Shown in pieces: positions 26,831 to 35,330 of a stretch of 64,000 nucleotides of DNA. Both the position numbers and the translations under genes were made by a program. Location of the stretch: positions 3,844,001 through 3,908,000 of the forward strand of contig NZ_CP101987.1 in assembly GCF_024508315.1 (NCBI RefSeq), in the 5' to 3' direction. The stretch comes from Cellulomonas xiejunii (GTDB lineage: Bacteria; Actinomycetota; Actinomycetes; Actinomycetales; Cellulomonadaceae). Every line of letters starts with the position of its first letter. Within the stretch, counting starts at the first letter, position 1. The notes under the pieces are model-generated. The model saw nothing but the letters and a program-made list of their open reading frames with translations. It did no database searches and was not told the DNA's origin.

Positions 26831-27096
26831 GCCCACGCCGCCACCCCCGCGTGTACCAGCGGCCGGGGCGGGAGGCACTGCTGCTCGGCCCGACGCGCGA
26901 CCTCCGCGAGCCGGTCCGCCGCGTCCAGCGCGTCGAGGCAGCGCCGCAGGTCGGTCAGGACCTCCTGCCGGTGGACCGCTGCGGCGTCGGCGGCACCCCC
27001 GGTCCACGTGGCCGCGCCCGCCCGCACGACGGCGACCTGCGCGGCCCACACCTGGGCGCGCACGTCCGCGAGCGCTGCTGTGATGACGGTCGACAT
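26827..27096 (-). CDS. WXG100-like small protein paired with hydrolase
   Basis: 89 residues from ATG 27096. Helix-turn-helix with a true WxG motif (AGAATWTGGAADAAAVHRQE near residues 28-47), typical of ESAT-6/WXG100 proteins, followed by a second helix (LRRCLDALDAADRLAEVARRAEQQ). It overlaps the alpha/beta hydrolase start and is likely its co-secreted partner or targeting factor. It is encoded 95 bp downstream of the MoxR-DUF58 operon on the same strand. Confidence 0.82.
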   Translation of the reverse strand: MSTVITAALADVRAQVWAAQVAVVRAGAATWTGGAADAAAVHRQEVLTDLRRCLDALDAADRLAEVARRAEQQCLPPRPLVHAGVAAWA

Positions 27097-27191
27097 GCCG
27101 GCGACGCTAGGTCCCGCACACCGACCACGGCCGGGGCGGTGGCGGATCTGGGGACGGGCCTGCCGACCGCAAGGGCTGGGGTCGGCTCAGG

Positions 27192-27818
27192 TCACGGGCC
27201 GGGCCGGGCGCGCCACCACGGCCGCGCGGGCCGCGTGAGCGCCAGCACCGACAGGCCCAGCACGGCGACCAGCCCGGCCACCCGCCACACGTCGTCGTCG
27301 GCCGCTGCCGCCCCACCGGCCACCAGCGCGAGCACCTGCGCACCGCCCTGGGCGGCGAGCGCCGCGCGCCAGTCGTCGGTCAGCACGGCGAGCTCGACGC
27401 GCGTGCGCCACGTCGTGCGCGCCGCCACGGCCGCCAGCCGCAGCACCGCGTGCAGCAGCAGCACCAGCGCTGCCAGGACCAGCGGCGACGCCGGGTCCGC
27501 GACCAGCACCCGCGCGCCCACGACCAGCAGGAGCACGGCCGTCACGGGCCACCGCGGCACCACCGCGGGCAGCAGGGCAACGCCCACCATGAGCGCCAGC
27601 ACCTCCACCGGCGCGACGCGCCCGGGCATCGTGGCGGCGACGAGCACGGCCGCGACCCCCGCCAGGGCGAGCGCGAGCCGCAGGGTCACCGCCGACACGG
27701 TCGGGCCGGTGCGCACGTCGACCTCGGTGGGCTCGCCGCGGCGCCGCGGCGTACGCGCGCCCGGGACGCGGTCCAGGACCCACGCCCCGAATCCCTCGGA
27801 ACCGAACCTCAGGCTCAT
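27192..27818 (-). CDS. Membrane protein of the MoxR-DUF58 module
   Basis: 208 residues from ATG 27818, overlapping the DUF58 stop (ATGA). About five or six hydrophobic segments (VTLRLALALAGVAAVLVAATM; VEVLALMVGVALLPAVV; VTAVLLLVVGARVLV; LVLAALVLLLHAVLRLAAVAARTTWRTRVE; GLVAVLGLSVLALTRPARPWW). I do not recognise a family. Membrane proteins of this size commonly follow DUF58 genes in actinobacterial MoxR clusters. Confidence 0.75.
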   Translation of the reverse strand: MSLRFGSEGFGAWVLDRVPGARTPRRRGEPTEVDVRTGPTVSAVTLRLALALAGVAAVLVAATMPGRVAPVEVLALMVGVALLPAVVPRWPVTAVLLLVVGARVLVADPASPLVLAALVLLLHAVLRLAAVAARTTWRTRVELAVLTDDWRAALAAQGGAQVLALVAGGAAAADDDVWRVAGLVAVLGLSVLALTRPARPWWRARPGP

Positions 27819-29197
27819 CGCGGCACCCCCGCCCCGGCGTGCCGCTGGGCGCGCCGCGCGAGCACGCGCAGCGTGACCGCGGGCTCGTCGCGCCACGTCA
27901 CGAGCTCGACGTCCTGGTCGGCGAGCTCGGCCATGCGGTCCTCCCGTGTCAGCGTCATCATCCGCAGTGCGAGCCGCTCCCGGTCGTACAGGCCCGAGAC
28001 GCGCAGCCGCGGCAGCACGTCGACGGCCACGACGCGGTGCCCGGCGTTGCGCCAGCGTGCGGCGACGGCCGCCGACTCGTCGTCGAGGAACGTCGAGAAC
28101 ACGACCACCAGCGCGCCCGACGGCAGCCGCGGGGGCCGCAGCCGCGCGGCGGGCTGACCCTCCGGTGCCGTGAGCGCGAGCGTGTGCCGGATGCGGTCGA
28201 GCTGCCGGCGCCCCCCGCCGGGCGGCACCGGGCGGCGCCGCACGCCCAGGTCGTCCAGGCCGACGCGGTCCCCGCCCTCGAGGTACGCGCGGGCCAGCGA
28301 CGCGGCGGCCTGCCGGGCGCGGTCCAGCGACGTGGCGTCCTGCGGGCGCGGCGCGACGGACCCGCGCCACGTGCGCGGGTCGGGACCGACGTCGTCGCGG
28401 GAGTCCACGACGAGCACGACGACCGCCTCGGCCTGCGCGTGCTCGCGGCGCACGTACAGCTCGGACAGGTCCGGGGAGCGGCGGGCGGTGACGCGCCAGT
28501 CGATGCGCCGCAGCCGGTCCCCGGGGACCCAGGGGTGCACGTCGCGCAGCCCGCCGCCCTCACCGGGACGGCGCGACTCGTGCGGCCCGGTCAGGCCGCG
28601 CAGCCGTCGGGGCAACGGCAGGTCGAGCAGCGGGGTCGTGGCGGGCAGCACGACGGTCGAGCGGGTCACGGCCGGGGTCGGCTCGGCGACGGACACACCG
28701 TCCGGCCCGACGCCCTGCACGTCGGCCGTCGCGACCTCCTGCGGCCCGGTGCGCACGGTGCGCGCGACGACGGGGAGCCGACGCGGCCCGACGGCGTGCA
28801 CGAGCACGTCGGCGCCCGGTCGGCCCTGGCGGGTGGTCGTGACCGCCGCCCACCGCCCGGGCCCGTCGACGACGAGCGTCGCCTGGAGACGTCCGGCGCG
28901 ACCCCGCACGTCCAGGTCGTCCTCGTCGTCGCCCGCCTCGAACCTCACGTCCACCGCACCTGTGGGACGCGCGCGCAGCGCCCGCACCGCGAGCACCAGC
29001 GGCGCGGCGCCCAGGACCGCGACGTCCGGCCGCGCCGCCAGCACGCCGACCACCACGAGGACCAGGCACGCGGCCGACGCGCACGTCACGGACAGCGCGG
29101 GCGTCCACGGCCCGGCGGCCACGCCCGCCGCCACGTCGGGACGCCGGTCGGGCTCCCACGTGGGCGGGCGCGCCGGGGGCGGCTCGGGGACGCTCAC
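27815..29197 (-). CDS. DUF58 domain membrane protein
   Basis: 460 residues from GTG 29197, overlapping the MoxR stop (GTGA). Two transmembrane helices lie in the first ~110 residues (ALSVTCASAACLVLVVVGVLAARP; VAVLGAAPLVLAVRALR). The DUF58 signature GGGLRDVHPWVPGDRLRRIDWRVTARRSPDLSELYVRREHAQAE is near residues 220-265, followed by a von Willebrand A-like region starting VVVLVVDSRDD, with a MIDAS-like DSRDD. These proteins are partners of MoxR AAA+ ATPases in assembly or activation of envelope complexes. Confidence 0.92.
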   Translation of the reverse strand: MSVPEPPPARPPTWEPDRRPDVAAGVAAGPWTPALSVTCASAACLVLVVVGVLAARPDVAVLGAAPLVLAVRALRARPTGAVDVRFEAGDDEDDLDVRGRAGRLQATLVVDGPGRWAAVTTTRQGRPGADVLVHAVGPRRLPVVARTVRTGPQEVATADVQGVGPDGVSVAEPTPAVTRSTVVLPATTPLLDLPLPRRLRGLTGPHESRRPGEGGGLRDVHPWVPGDRLRRIDWRVTARRSPDLSELYVRREHAQAEAVVVLVVDSRDDVGPDPRTWRGSVAPRPQDATSLDRARQAAASLARAYLEGGDRVGLDDLGVRRRPVPPGGGRRQLDRIRHTLALTAPEGQPAARLRPPRLPSGALVVVFSTFLDDESAAVAARWRNAGHRVVAVDVLPRLRVSGLYDRERLALRMMTLTREDRMAELADQDVELVTWRDEPAVTLRVLARRAQRHAGAGVPR

Positions 29198-30174
29198 GCG
29201 CGACGTGCCGTCGTCGGCCCGGCGACCTGCGCGAGCACCTCCCGCACGACCGCCTCGGGTGCCAGGCCCGCGGCCCACGCCTGCGGCGTCAGGGACAGCC
29301 GGTGCGCGAGCGCGGGCGCGGCGACGGCCTTGACGTCCTCCGGGGCCACGAAGTCGCGCCCGTCGAGCACCGCGAGCGCCCGGGCGACGAGGACGAGGGC
29401 CTGCGACCCGCGCGGCGACGCCCCGACCTCCACGGCGCGGTGCGCGCGCGTCGCCGCGGCGAGGTCCACGCAGTACGCGAGCACGTCACCGTCGACGGCG
29501 ACGGCCTCGACGCCCGCCTGCATCGCCAGCAGCGTCTGCGCGTCCACGACCTGCCGCACGGACGCGCCCTCCTGCCGCCGCGCGAGACGCCGTGCCAGCA
29601 CGTCGACCTCCGACGCGCGCTCGGGGTACCCCACGGCCAGGCGCACCATGAAGCGGTCGAGCTGCGCCTCGGGCAGCGGGTACGTGCCCTCGTACTCCAC
29701 AGGGTTCGAGGTGGCGACGACGTGGAACGGCGCGGGCAGCAGGTGCGTGGTCCCGTCGACGCTGACCTGCCGCTCGGCCATGGCCTCGAGCAGCGCGGAC
29801 TGCGTCTTGGGGGCGGTGCGGTTGATCTCGTCGGCGAGCAGCAGGCCCGTGAAGACGGGACCGGGTCGGAAGTCGAACGTGGAGGTCGTGGGGTCGAACA
29901 CGCTGGAGCCCGTGACGTCCGACGGCAGCAGGTCCGGCGTGCACTGGATGCGCCGGAAGTCCAGGCCCAGCGCCGTGGCCAGGCTGCGCGCGGCGAGCGT
30001 CTTGCCCAGCCCGGGCACGTCCTCGAACAGCACGTGCCCGCCGGCCAGCAGCGCCGCGAGCGCGATCCGCAGGGGTTCCGCCATGCCGACGACCGCCGTG
30101 GCGACCTCGTCGAGCACGGCACGGCCGCTGCGCTGGACCTCGGCGACGGGCAGCGTCTCGGGGGTCGTCGTCAT
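29194..30174 (-). CDS. MoxR family AAA+ ATPase
   Basis: 326 residues from ATG 30174, overlapping the upstream stop by 4 bp. Walker A variant EDVPGLGKT near residues 52-60, Walker B LLLADEINRT near 110, sensor 1 VVATSNPVEYEGTYPLPEAQLDRF near 150-175, and the arginine-finger region GASPRGSQALV near 250. MoxR ATPases act as chaperones with DUF58/VWA proteins, here encoded directly downstream. Confidence 0.94.
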   Translation of the reverse strand: MTTTPETLPVAEVQRSGRAVLDEVATAVVGMAEPLRIALAALLAGGHVLFEDVPGLGKTLAARSLATALGLDFRRIQCTPDLLPSDVTGSSVFDPTTSTFDFRPGPVFTGLLLADEINRTAPKTQSALLEAMAERQVSVDGTTHLLPAPFHVVATSNPVEYEGTYPLPEAQLDRFMVRLAVGYPERASEVDVLARRLARRQEGASVRQVVDAQTLLAMQAGVEAVAVDGDVLAYCVDLAAATRAHRAVEVGASPRGSQALVLVARALAVLDGRDFVAPEDVKAVAAPALAHRLSLTPQAWAAGLAPEAVVREVLAQVAGPTTARRA

Positions 30175-30713
30175 CGGGTGCTCCTCGGGTCGGGGTCGGG
30201 GTCGGGCGTCGCGGGGCGCGTGCGGGTCGCGCCCAGGCGTTCCAGGACGCCCAGGGTGTGCACGAGGTCGGCGACGCTCGGCAGCGGGTGGCTGCGTCGC
30301 GTGAGCGTCGCGTGGGCGCGCGCGCCCAGGAGGTCCCGCAGTGCGTCGGTGTGCTCGGGGTCCGTCAGGTCCAGGCCGTGCCGGGCGACGCGACGGGCGC
30401 CGGCCTCCCGCAGGCGGCGCAGCGCGCGCTCACCGGCTCGCCCGTCGCGGCCGACCATGGTCCACGCCAGCTCCATCACCTCGCCGCGGGCGCCGTCGCT
30501 GGTGTCGTGGTGGCGACGGACCGGGCGGGGCTCGGCGGTGGCGTCGACGCGCTGCAGGACGGCGACCAGGGTGGCGGCCGCGAGCGCGACGACGGCCGCC
30601 GACGACGGCTTCATCCCGAGCGCCCAGACCACGATGCCGACCGCCGCACCGCCCACGAGCGGACGCCACACGAGCGCCCACACGGCTCGCGCCACCGGTC
30701 GGACGCGGGTCAC
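30171..30713 (-). CDS. Small membrane protein of the MoxR-DUF58-DUF4129 module
   Basis: 180 residues from GTG 30713, with coupled overlaps at both ends. Two adjacent hydrophobic segments near the N terminus (LVWRPLVGGAAVGIVVWALG; SSAAVVALAAATLVAVLQRV) and a soluble Arg-rich C-terminal domain. The motif [28 protein letters not shown] is typical of the short protein between DUF4129 and MoxR in actinobacteria. Function unknown. Confidence 0.75.
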   Translation of the reverse strand: MTRVRPVARAVWALVWRPLVGGAAVGIVVWALGMKPSSAAVVALAAATLVAVLQRVDATAEPRPVRRHHDTSDGARGEVMELAWTMVGRDGRAGERALRRLREAGARRVARHGLDLTDPEHTDALRDLLGARAHATLTRRSHPLPSVADLVHTLGVLERLGATRTRPATPDPDPDPRSTR

Positions 30714-31501
30714 GACGCGCTCCCGTCGTCGGCGCCGGGCGTCCCGCCGTCCCGGTCGGCGTCGGCCGCAGGTGCGTCGGCCGCGCCCGCGTCGGTGCGT
30801 GGCACGAGCCCGTGTGCGACGACCGTCAGCAGGTCGCGCGCCAGCCGGACGTCGTCGGCGTCGACGCCGCGTGTACCGAACCGGGCCCCGAGGTACAGGG
30901 CCAGCAGCTCGCGGGTCGCCGACGGGTCGGCGCGCGTGGCGCCGAGCACCCGCACGGCGAGCTCGCTGGCCGTCTCCGCCGGGTCGCGGACGACGCCCGT
31001 GCGTGCCGCCGCGCGCTCCACCGCGACCCAGGCCGCGATCACGGCGTCCCCCGGGGGGACGTCGTCCTCCAGCGCGCGCGTCGCGGCGCGGACGCCCTCG
31101 CGCAGGACGGCGACCGCCGTGTCGCTCAGCTCGTCGCCCGTCTCGTCACCGGGCGGCACGTCGTCCTCGCGGTCGTCGCGGCGGTCGCCGCGCCAGCCGC
31201 GGGCCGCGTGGCGCAGCAGCAGCGCGAGCGCCGTCAGGACGGCGAGCACGACGAGCACCTGCACCACCCGCACGAGCCAGACGGCCCAGGGCGGGATCGG
31301 CGGCAGCTCCCCCGGCTCCCCCTCGGACGGGGGGACGGTCTGGGACGTGGTGATGGTCGGCGCGGGCGGTGCGGTCCACGTCGGCAGGTCGTCCGGTCGC
31401 GCCTCGAGGGACACCGGCCCGCTCAGCGCCGCGGCGAGCACGCCCACCACCACCAGCAGGGCGGCCAGGACCGTGGCCACGCTGGTACGGCGTGCCGGCA
31501 C
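30710..31501 (-). CDS. DUF4129 domain membrane protein
   Basis: 263 residues from GTG 31501, with AGGAGT upstream. Signal-type or transmembrane helix at 8-30, a proline/threonine-rich outer stretch, a second helix near 72-98 (WAVWLVRVVQVLVVLAVLTALALLLRHAA), then a cytoplasmic DUF4129 domain with its typical VIAAWVAVERAAARTGV near residue 150 and SELAVRVLGA near 180. First gene of a translationally coupled set of five, probably seven, genes down to 25253. Confidence 0.9.
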   Translation of the reverse strand: MPARRTSVATVLAALLVVVGVLAAALSGPVSLEARPDDLPTWTAPPAPTITTSQTVPPSEGEPGELPPIPPWAVWLVRVVQVLVVLAVLTALALLLRHAARGWRGDRRDDREDDVPPGDETGDELSDTAVAVLREGVRAATRALEDDVPPGDAVIAAWVAVERAAARTGVVRDPAETASELAVRVLGATRADPSATRELLALYLGARFGTRGVDADDVRLARDLLTVVAHGLVPRTDAGAADAPAADADRDGGTPGADDGSAS

Positions 31502-31754
31502 AGGACTCCTCGGGGCGATCGGCGGCGATCGGACGGGTCGTCAGGCTACCGGGCGAGCGGTCGGCAGGCCTGTCCCGCCGCGCACCACTGGTGCGCGACG
31601 TCGATGACGACCCGCCCCTCCCCGGCGAGCACGAACGCGCAGAACGGCAGACGTGCTCGCACCGAGCCCGACGGTGCTGACGACCTTGCCCGTTGGGGCA
31701 ACCTCGCGCCGGTGGGCGTGATGCCCAGGACGGTCAGATCCCACACTGTGCGCC
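31502..31754. other. 253-bp intergenic region with a perfect palindrome
   Basis: No convincing gene. CGCGCACCA-C-TGGTGCGCG at 31579-31597 is a perfect 19-bp palindrome. A 66-residue minus-strand reading frame (31546-31746) starts like a metallo-beta-lactamase-fold protein (MWDLTVLGITPTG... FCAFVLAGEGRVVIDV) but stops before any metal ligand, so it is at most a relic. CACACT at 31743-31748 lies 6 bases before the M15 peptidase ATG and could be a -10 element. Confidence 0.4.
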
Positions 31755-32534
31755 ATGGGACGACGCAGAGGGACGACAGTGACGCTGGTGGGGCTCGCGC
31801 TCGCCGTGACGACCGTGTGCGCGGGCGGGGGCGCTGCCGCTGCGCCCGCGACGGGAGCGACGTCGGCCCTCGCGGCCGCAGCGGCCGTGCCGGACGGGCA
31901 CGCCCACCCGCGCCCGCCGCGTCCCCGTCCTCACCCGCCCAAGCCCCCCAAGCCGCCGAAGCCGCCCGCGTACCGGGCGACCGTCTCCCCCATCACGCCA
32001 CGCCTCGCCGAGCGCATGGCGGCGTCGTGGCGCCCGGGCTGCCCGGTGCCGCTGGAGGACCTGCGCTACGTGCGCGTCAGCCACCACGACATGCGCGGCA
32101 AGGTCGTGCAGGGCGAGCTCGTCGTGCACGCGGACGTCGCCGACGGCATCGTCGAGGTCTTCCGCGACCTGTTCGACGCGCGGTTCCCGATCGCCTCGAT
32201 GCGACTCGTCGACGACTTCGGCGCCGACGACGACGCGTCGATGGCCGCGGACAACACCTCGGCCTTCAACTGCCGCGCGGTCACGGGCGGCACGGGCTGG
32301 TCCGAGCACTCCTACGGGCGCGCGATCGACGTCAACCCGATCGAGAACCCGTACGTCCGGGACAGCCTGGTGCTGCCGCCCGCGGGGGTCGCGTTCGTCG
32401 ACCGCCCCGACGCCCCGGGCGTCATCCACGACGGGGACGTCGTCGTCACCGCCTTCGCGGAGCAGGGCTGGTACTGGGGCGGCTACTGGACCCGCCCGAT
32501 CGACTACCAGCACTTCTCGACGACGAACCGCTGA
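31755..32534 (+). CDS. Secreted M15 family peptidase (D-Ala-D-Ala carboxypeptidase-like)
   Basis: 259 residues from ATG 31755; no ribosome site is visible, so the message may be leaderless. N-terminal signal peptide (TLVGLALAVTTVCAGGGAAAAPA) followed by a Pro/His/Lys-rich linker (PRPHPPKPPKPPKPPA). The M15_4-type catalytic domain occupies residues 75-259: SAFNCRAVTGGTGWSEHSYGRAIDVNP contains the zinc His and Asp, and DYQHFSTTNR at the end gives the third ligand His. Probably cleaves peptidoglycan peptides outside the membrane. Transcribed alone. Confidence 0.88.
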   Translation: MGRRRGTTVTLVGLALAVTTVCAGGGAAAAPATGATSALAAAAAVPDGHAHPRPPRPRPHPPKPPKPPKPPAYRATVSPITPRLAERMAASWRPGCPVPLEDLRYVRVSHHDMRGKVVQGELVVHADVADGIVEVFRDLFDARFPIASMRLVDDFGADDDASMAADNTSAFNCRAVTGGTGWSEHSYGRAIDVNPIENPYVRDSLVLPPAGVAFVDRPDAPGVIHDGDVVVTAFAEQGWYWGGYWTRPIDYQHFSTTNR

Positions 32535-32546
32535 GGTCCGTCCGCC

Positions 32547-35330
32547 TCACCAGCGGTTGTGCACGTCCTCCGCCCACCCGACGACGTCCCGCACCGGCAC
32601 CCACGTGCCGGTCGAGTCCCGCACGCGGCCCTCCCAGTGCCCGAAGCACTGCGACGTGCGCGCCGCGAAGACCGTGAGGTCGGTGACCGACTGCTTGAGG
32701 TGGAACGGCGTGAGCGTGAGCTCGACGTCGGTGCCGGTCACGTGCCACGGCGCGAGCCAGTCGTCGCGGTCGTACTCCCAGACCAGCTCCTCGCTGATCT
32801 TCGTCAGGCGCCCGTCGACCACGAGGGAGTTCTCGACCGACCCCGTGCCGTCCGTCCACTGCCCGCCGACCTGCAGGCCGATGACGCGTCCGTCGGTGCG
32901 TCCCGACCCGGCGCCCCAGTTCCAGCGCACGTCGTAGGGCCAGCGGCCGCGGCCGTGGTCGAGCGTCGCCCACGACTCGCCCGCGGGCACGTCGGACGCG
33001 ACGCCGTCGACCCACACCGTGCCGGTCGCAGGGCGGGCCACGTCCTTCACCGTGTACTGGAACAGCGTGTCGGTCCACGGCACGACGACCCCGAGGGACT
33101 CGTGCCCGTCGGGCCGGTGCGCGACGACGTCGACCCGCACGCGCTCGCCGCGGGCCCGCAGCCGCGTGCCGCCGGGCACCTCGTCGATCGCGATCTTCAC
33201 GGCGCGCGTGCTCGCGCGGACCTTGCCGCCCCCAAGGGTGCCGGGCAGCGTCGCGGATCCGGTGAGCACGCCGATCGCGTCGTGCGCGACCGCCTGCCTG
33301 GTCGTGCGGTCGAGCACCCAGATGCCGTGCACGGCCGCGTAGTCGATCGCGGAGACGACGAGGGCGACGACGTGCGTCGGCGTGGTGACCGCCCAGTACT
33401 CCCACCGCTTGTTGCGTCCGAGCCCGCGGGCGCCGCGGCCGATGCCGTCGGTGGTGACCAGCGGGGTGCGGGTCCAGCCGACCGCGTCGGGGTTGAGGCG
33501 GCCGTCGGGCAGCGTGAGGCTCACCGGTGCGGTGATCTCGCGCTCGGTCACGGCCAGCGGCGCCGCGGCACGGACGCCGGCGGCCGCGTCGTGCCGGGCG
33601 CGCAGCCGCCGGTTCGAGGTGCGGACGGCGTCGGCGTCGAGCTTCACGATCCGCCGGTCGTACGTCTGCAGGCCGTTGGTCTCCTCCTCGACGTCCGCGA
33701 GCTGGGTGTACACGAACGCCGCGAGCCCGTCGTCGACGGCCGGGCCGACCTGCGCGTGCTGCAGCCGCAGGAACGCGCGCTCGAAGGCCCCGCGGTCGCG
33801 GTAGCGCCGGTACCCGAACTCCTGCTCGGACCACGTGTGCCCGGCCACGCGGTGCGAGTAGCCGCCGTACTCCGACAGGACGGCGGCGCGCGCGTCGGCG
33901 GCGTCGGTGCGTGACAGCCGGTAGGGCCGGAAGTAGACGTGCCGGCTGACGAGGTCGCCCGCGCCCTGGTCGTGCCAGCCGGACGCGTGGTCGACGGGCC
34001 GCGTCGGGTCGAGCGCGGTGACGCGGGCCGCGACGGCGGCGGCGTCGAACTGCCCCCAGCCCTCGTTGAACGGCACCCACACCGCGACGGACGGCACGCT
34101 GCGCAGCAGCTCGACGGTCGCGTCGGCCTCCGCGAGGAACTCCTCGCGACCCTCGACGTCCTGCCGGGCGAACACGCGGTACCGGGAGTCGTCGAGGCGC
34201 AGCGGTGTGACGACGGGCGCGGTGACGACGGCCGGGTGGTAGGTCCGGCCGCCGTTGACCATGTCCTGCCACACCAGCATGCCGAGGCGGTCGCAGTGGT
34301 GGTACCAGCGCAGCGGCTCGATCTTGATGTGCTTGCGCAGCATCGTGAAGCCGAGGTCCTTGGCGGTCCGGATGTCGTGGACCATCGCCTCGTCGGACGG
34401 CGGGGTGTACAGGCCGTCGGGCCAGTACCCCTGGTCGAGCAGCCCGGCGTGCAGGTACGGCTCGCCGTTGAGCAGCAGGCGCGTGCGGCCGTGCGCGTCG
34501 GGGCCGACGCCGAACGAGCGCATCCCGACGTAGCTGATCACGCGGTCGTCGCCGAGGCGCACCTCGACGTCGTACAGGTAGGGGTCGTCGGGGCTCCACG
34601 GGCGGACGTCGCCCATCGGCAGCCGCGTCGGCACGTCCGTCGGGACCGTGCGGCGCACGACCTCGCGCCCGTCGGCGGACACGACGACCTCCGCCTCCCC
34701 CGCGCCGCCGCCCGCGACGACCGTCACCTCGACCTCGCGCTCCGCGAGGTGCGGCGTCAGGACGAGCCTGTCGACCCACAGCGCCGGCACCGACTCCAAC
34801 CACACCGTCTGCCAGATGCCCGACTGCGCGGTGTACCAGATGCCGCCGGGCGCGAGCTTCTGCTTGCCGCGGCTGCGGTACGAGGTGTCCGTGACGTCGC
34901 GGACGCGCACCACGACCTCGTGCTCGTCGCCGACCAGGGCGTCCGTCACGTCGAGCGTGAACGGCAGGTACCCGCCGCGGTGCCCGCCGACGTCGCTGCC
35001 GTCGACCGACACCTGCGCGTCCTGGTCGACCGCGCCGAGGTGGAGCAGGACGCGGTCGCGCACGAACCCCGCGGGGAGGGTGACGGTGCGCCGGTACCAC
35101 AGCGCCTCGTCCGGCTGCAGCGTGCGGCCGACGCCCGACAGCGGCGCCTCGGGCGAGAACGGCACGACGATCGGGCCGCCCCAGCGGTCGGGGGCGGGCG
35201 CGTCGGCGGACGTGAACGCGTGGTCCCACCGGCCGTTGAGGGTGACGTACGAGTCGCGCACGAGCTGCGGGCGCGGGTGCTCCGGCAGCGGGGCGTCGAC
35301 GTCCAGGGCGTCGCCCCAGGGGGTGATCAC
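32547..35330 (-). CDS. Glycoside hydrolase family 2 / DUF2804 fusion protein
   Basis: 927 residues from GTG 35330, overlapping the transporter stop (GTGA). Residues 1-575 are a GH2 enzyme: sugar-binding jelly roll (WYRRTVTLPAGFVRDRVLLHLGAVDQDAQVSVDG), Ig-like domain, and TIM barrel with acid/base Glu in VWVPFNEGWGQ near 355 and nucleophile Glu in VLSEYGGYSHR near 430. From about 590 (TEREITAPVSLTLPDGRLNP) it is a complete DUF2804 domain to the end, with RNKRWEYWAV, GTGSVENSLVVDGRLTKISEELVWEYDRDDW and QCFGHWEGRV. The two are normally separate proteins; here they share one uninterrupted frame with a ~15-residue linker. Substrate unknown; no signal peptide, so cytoplasmic. Confidence 0.9.
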   Translation of the reverse strand: MITPWGDALDVDAPLPEHPRPQLVRDSYVTLNGRWDHAFTSADAPAPDRWGGPIVVPFSPEAPLSGVGRTLQPDEALWYRRTVTLPAGFVRDRVLLHLGAVDQDAQVSVDGSDVGGHRGGYLPFTLDVTDALVGDEHEVVVRVRDVTDTSYRSRGKQKLAPGGIWYTAQSGIWQTVWLESVPALWVDRLVLTPHLAEREVEVTVVAGGGAGEAEVVVSADGREVVRRTVPTDVPTRLPMGDVRPWSPDDPYLYDVEVRLGDDRVISYVGMRSFGVGPDAHGRTRLLLNGEPYLHAGLLDQGYWPDGLYTPPSDEAMVHDIRTAKDLGFTMLRKHIKIEPLRWYHHCDRLGMLVWQDMVNGGRTYHPAVVTAPVVTPLRLDDSRYRVFARQDVEGREEFLAEADATVELLRSVPSVAVWVPFNEGWGQFDAAAVAARVTALDPTRPVDHASGWHDQGAGDLVSRHVYFRPYRLSRTDAADARAAVLSEYGGYSHRVAGHTWSEQEFGYRRYRDRGAFERAFLRLQHAQVGPAVDDGLAAFVYTQLADVEEETNGLQTYDRRIVKLDADAVRTSNRRLRARHDAAAGVRAAAPLAVTEREITAPVSLTLPDGRLNPDAVGWTRTPLVTTDGIGRGARGLGRNKRWEYWAVTTPTHVVALVVSAIDYAAVHGIWVLDRTTRQAVAHDAIGVLTGSATLPGTLGGGKVRASTRAVKIAIDEVPGGTRLRARGERVRVDVVAHRPDGHESLGVVVPWTDTLFQYTVKDVARPATGTVWVDGVASDVPAGESWATLDHGRGRWPYDVRWNWGAGSGRTDGRVIGLQVGGQWTDGTGSVENSLVVDGRLTKISEELVWEYDRDDWLAPWHVTGTDVELTLTPFHLKQSVTDLTVFAARTSQCFGHWEGRVRDSTGTWVPVRDVVGWAEDVHNRW

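Noticed and set aside
31546-31746. Metallo-beta-lactamase-like small protein
   Set aside because: The frame resembles the start of such proteins but has no HxHxDH motif and no ribosome site; noted only as a possible relic.
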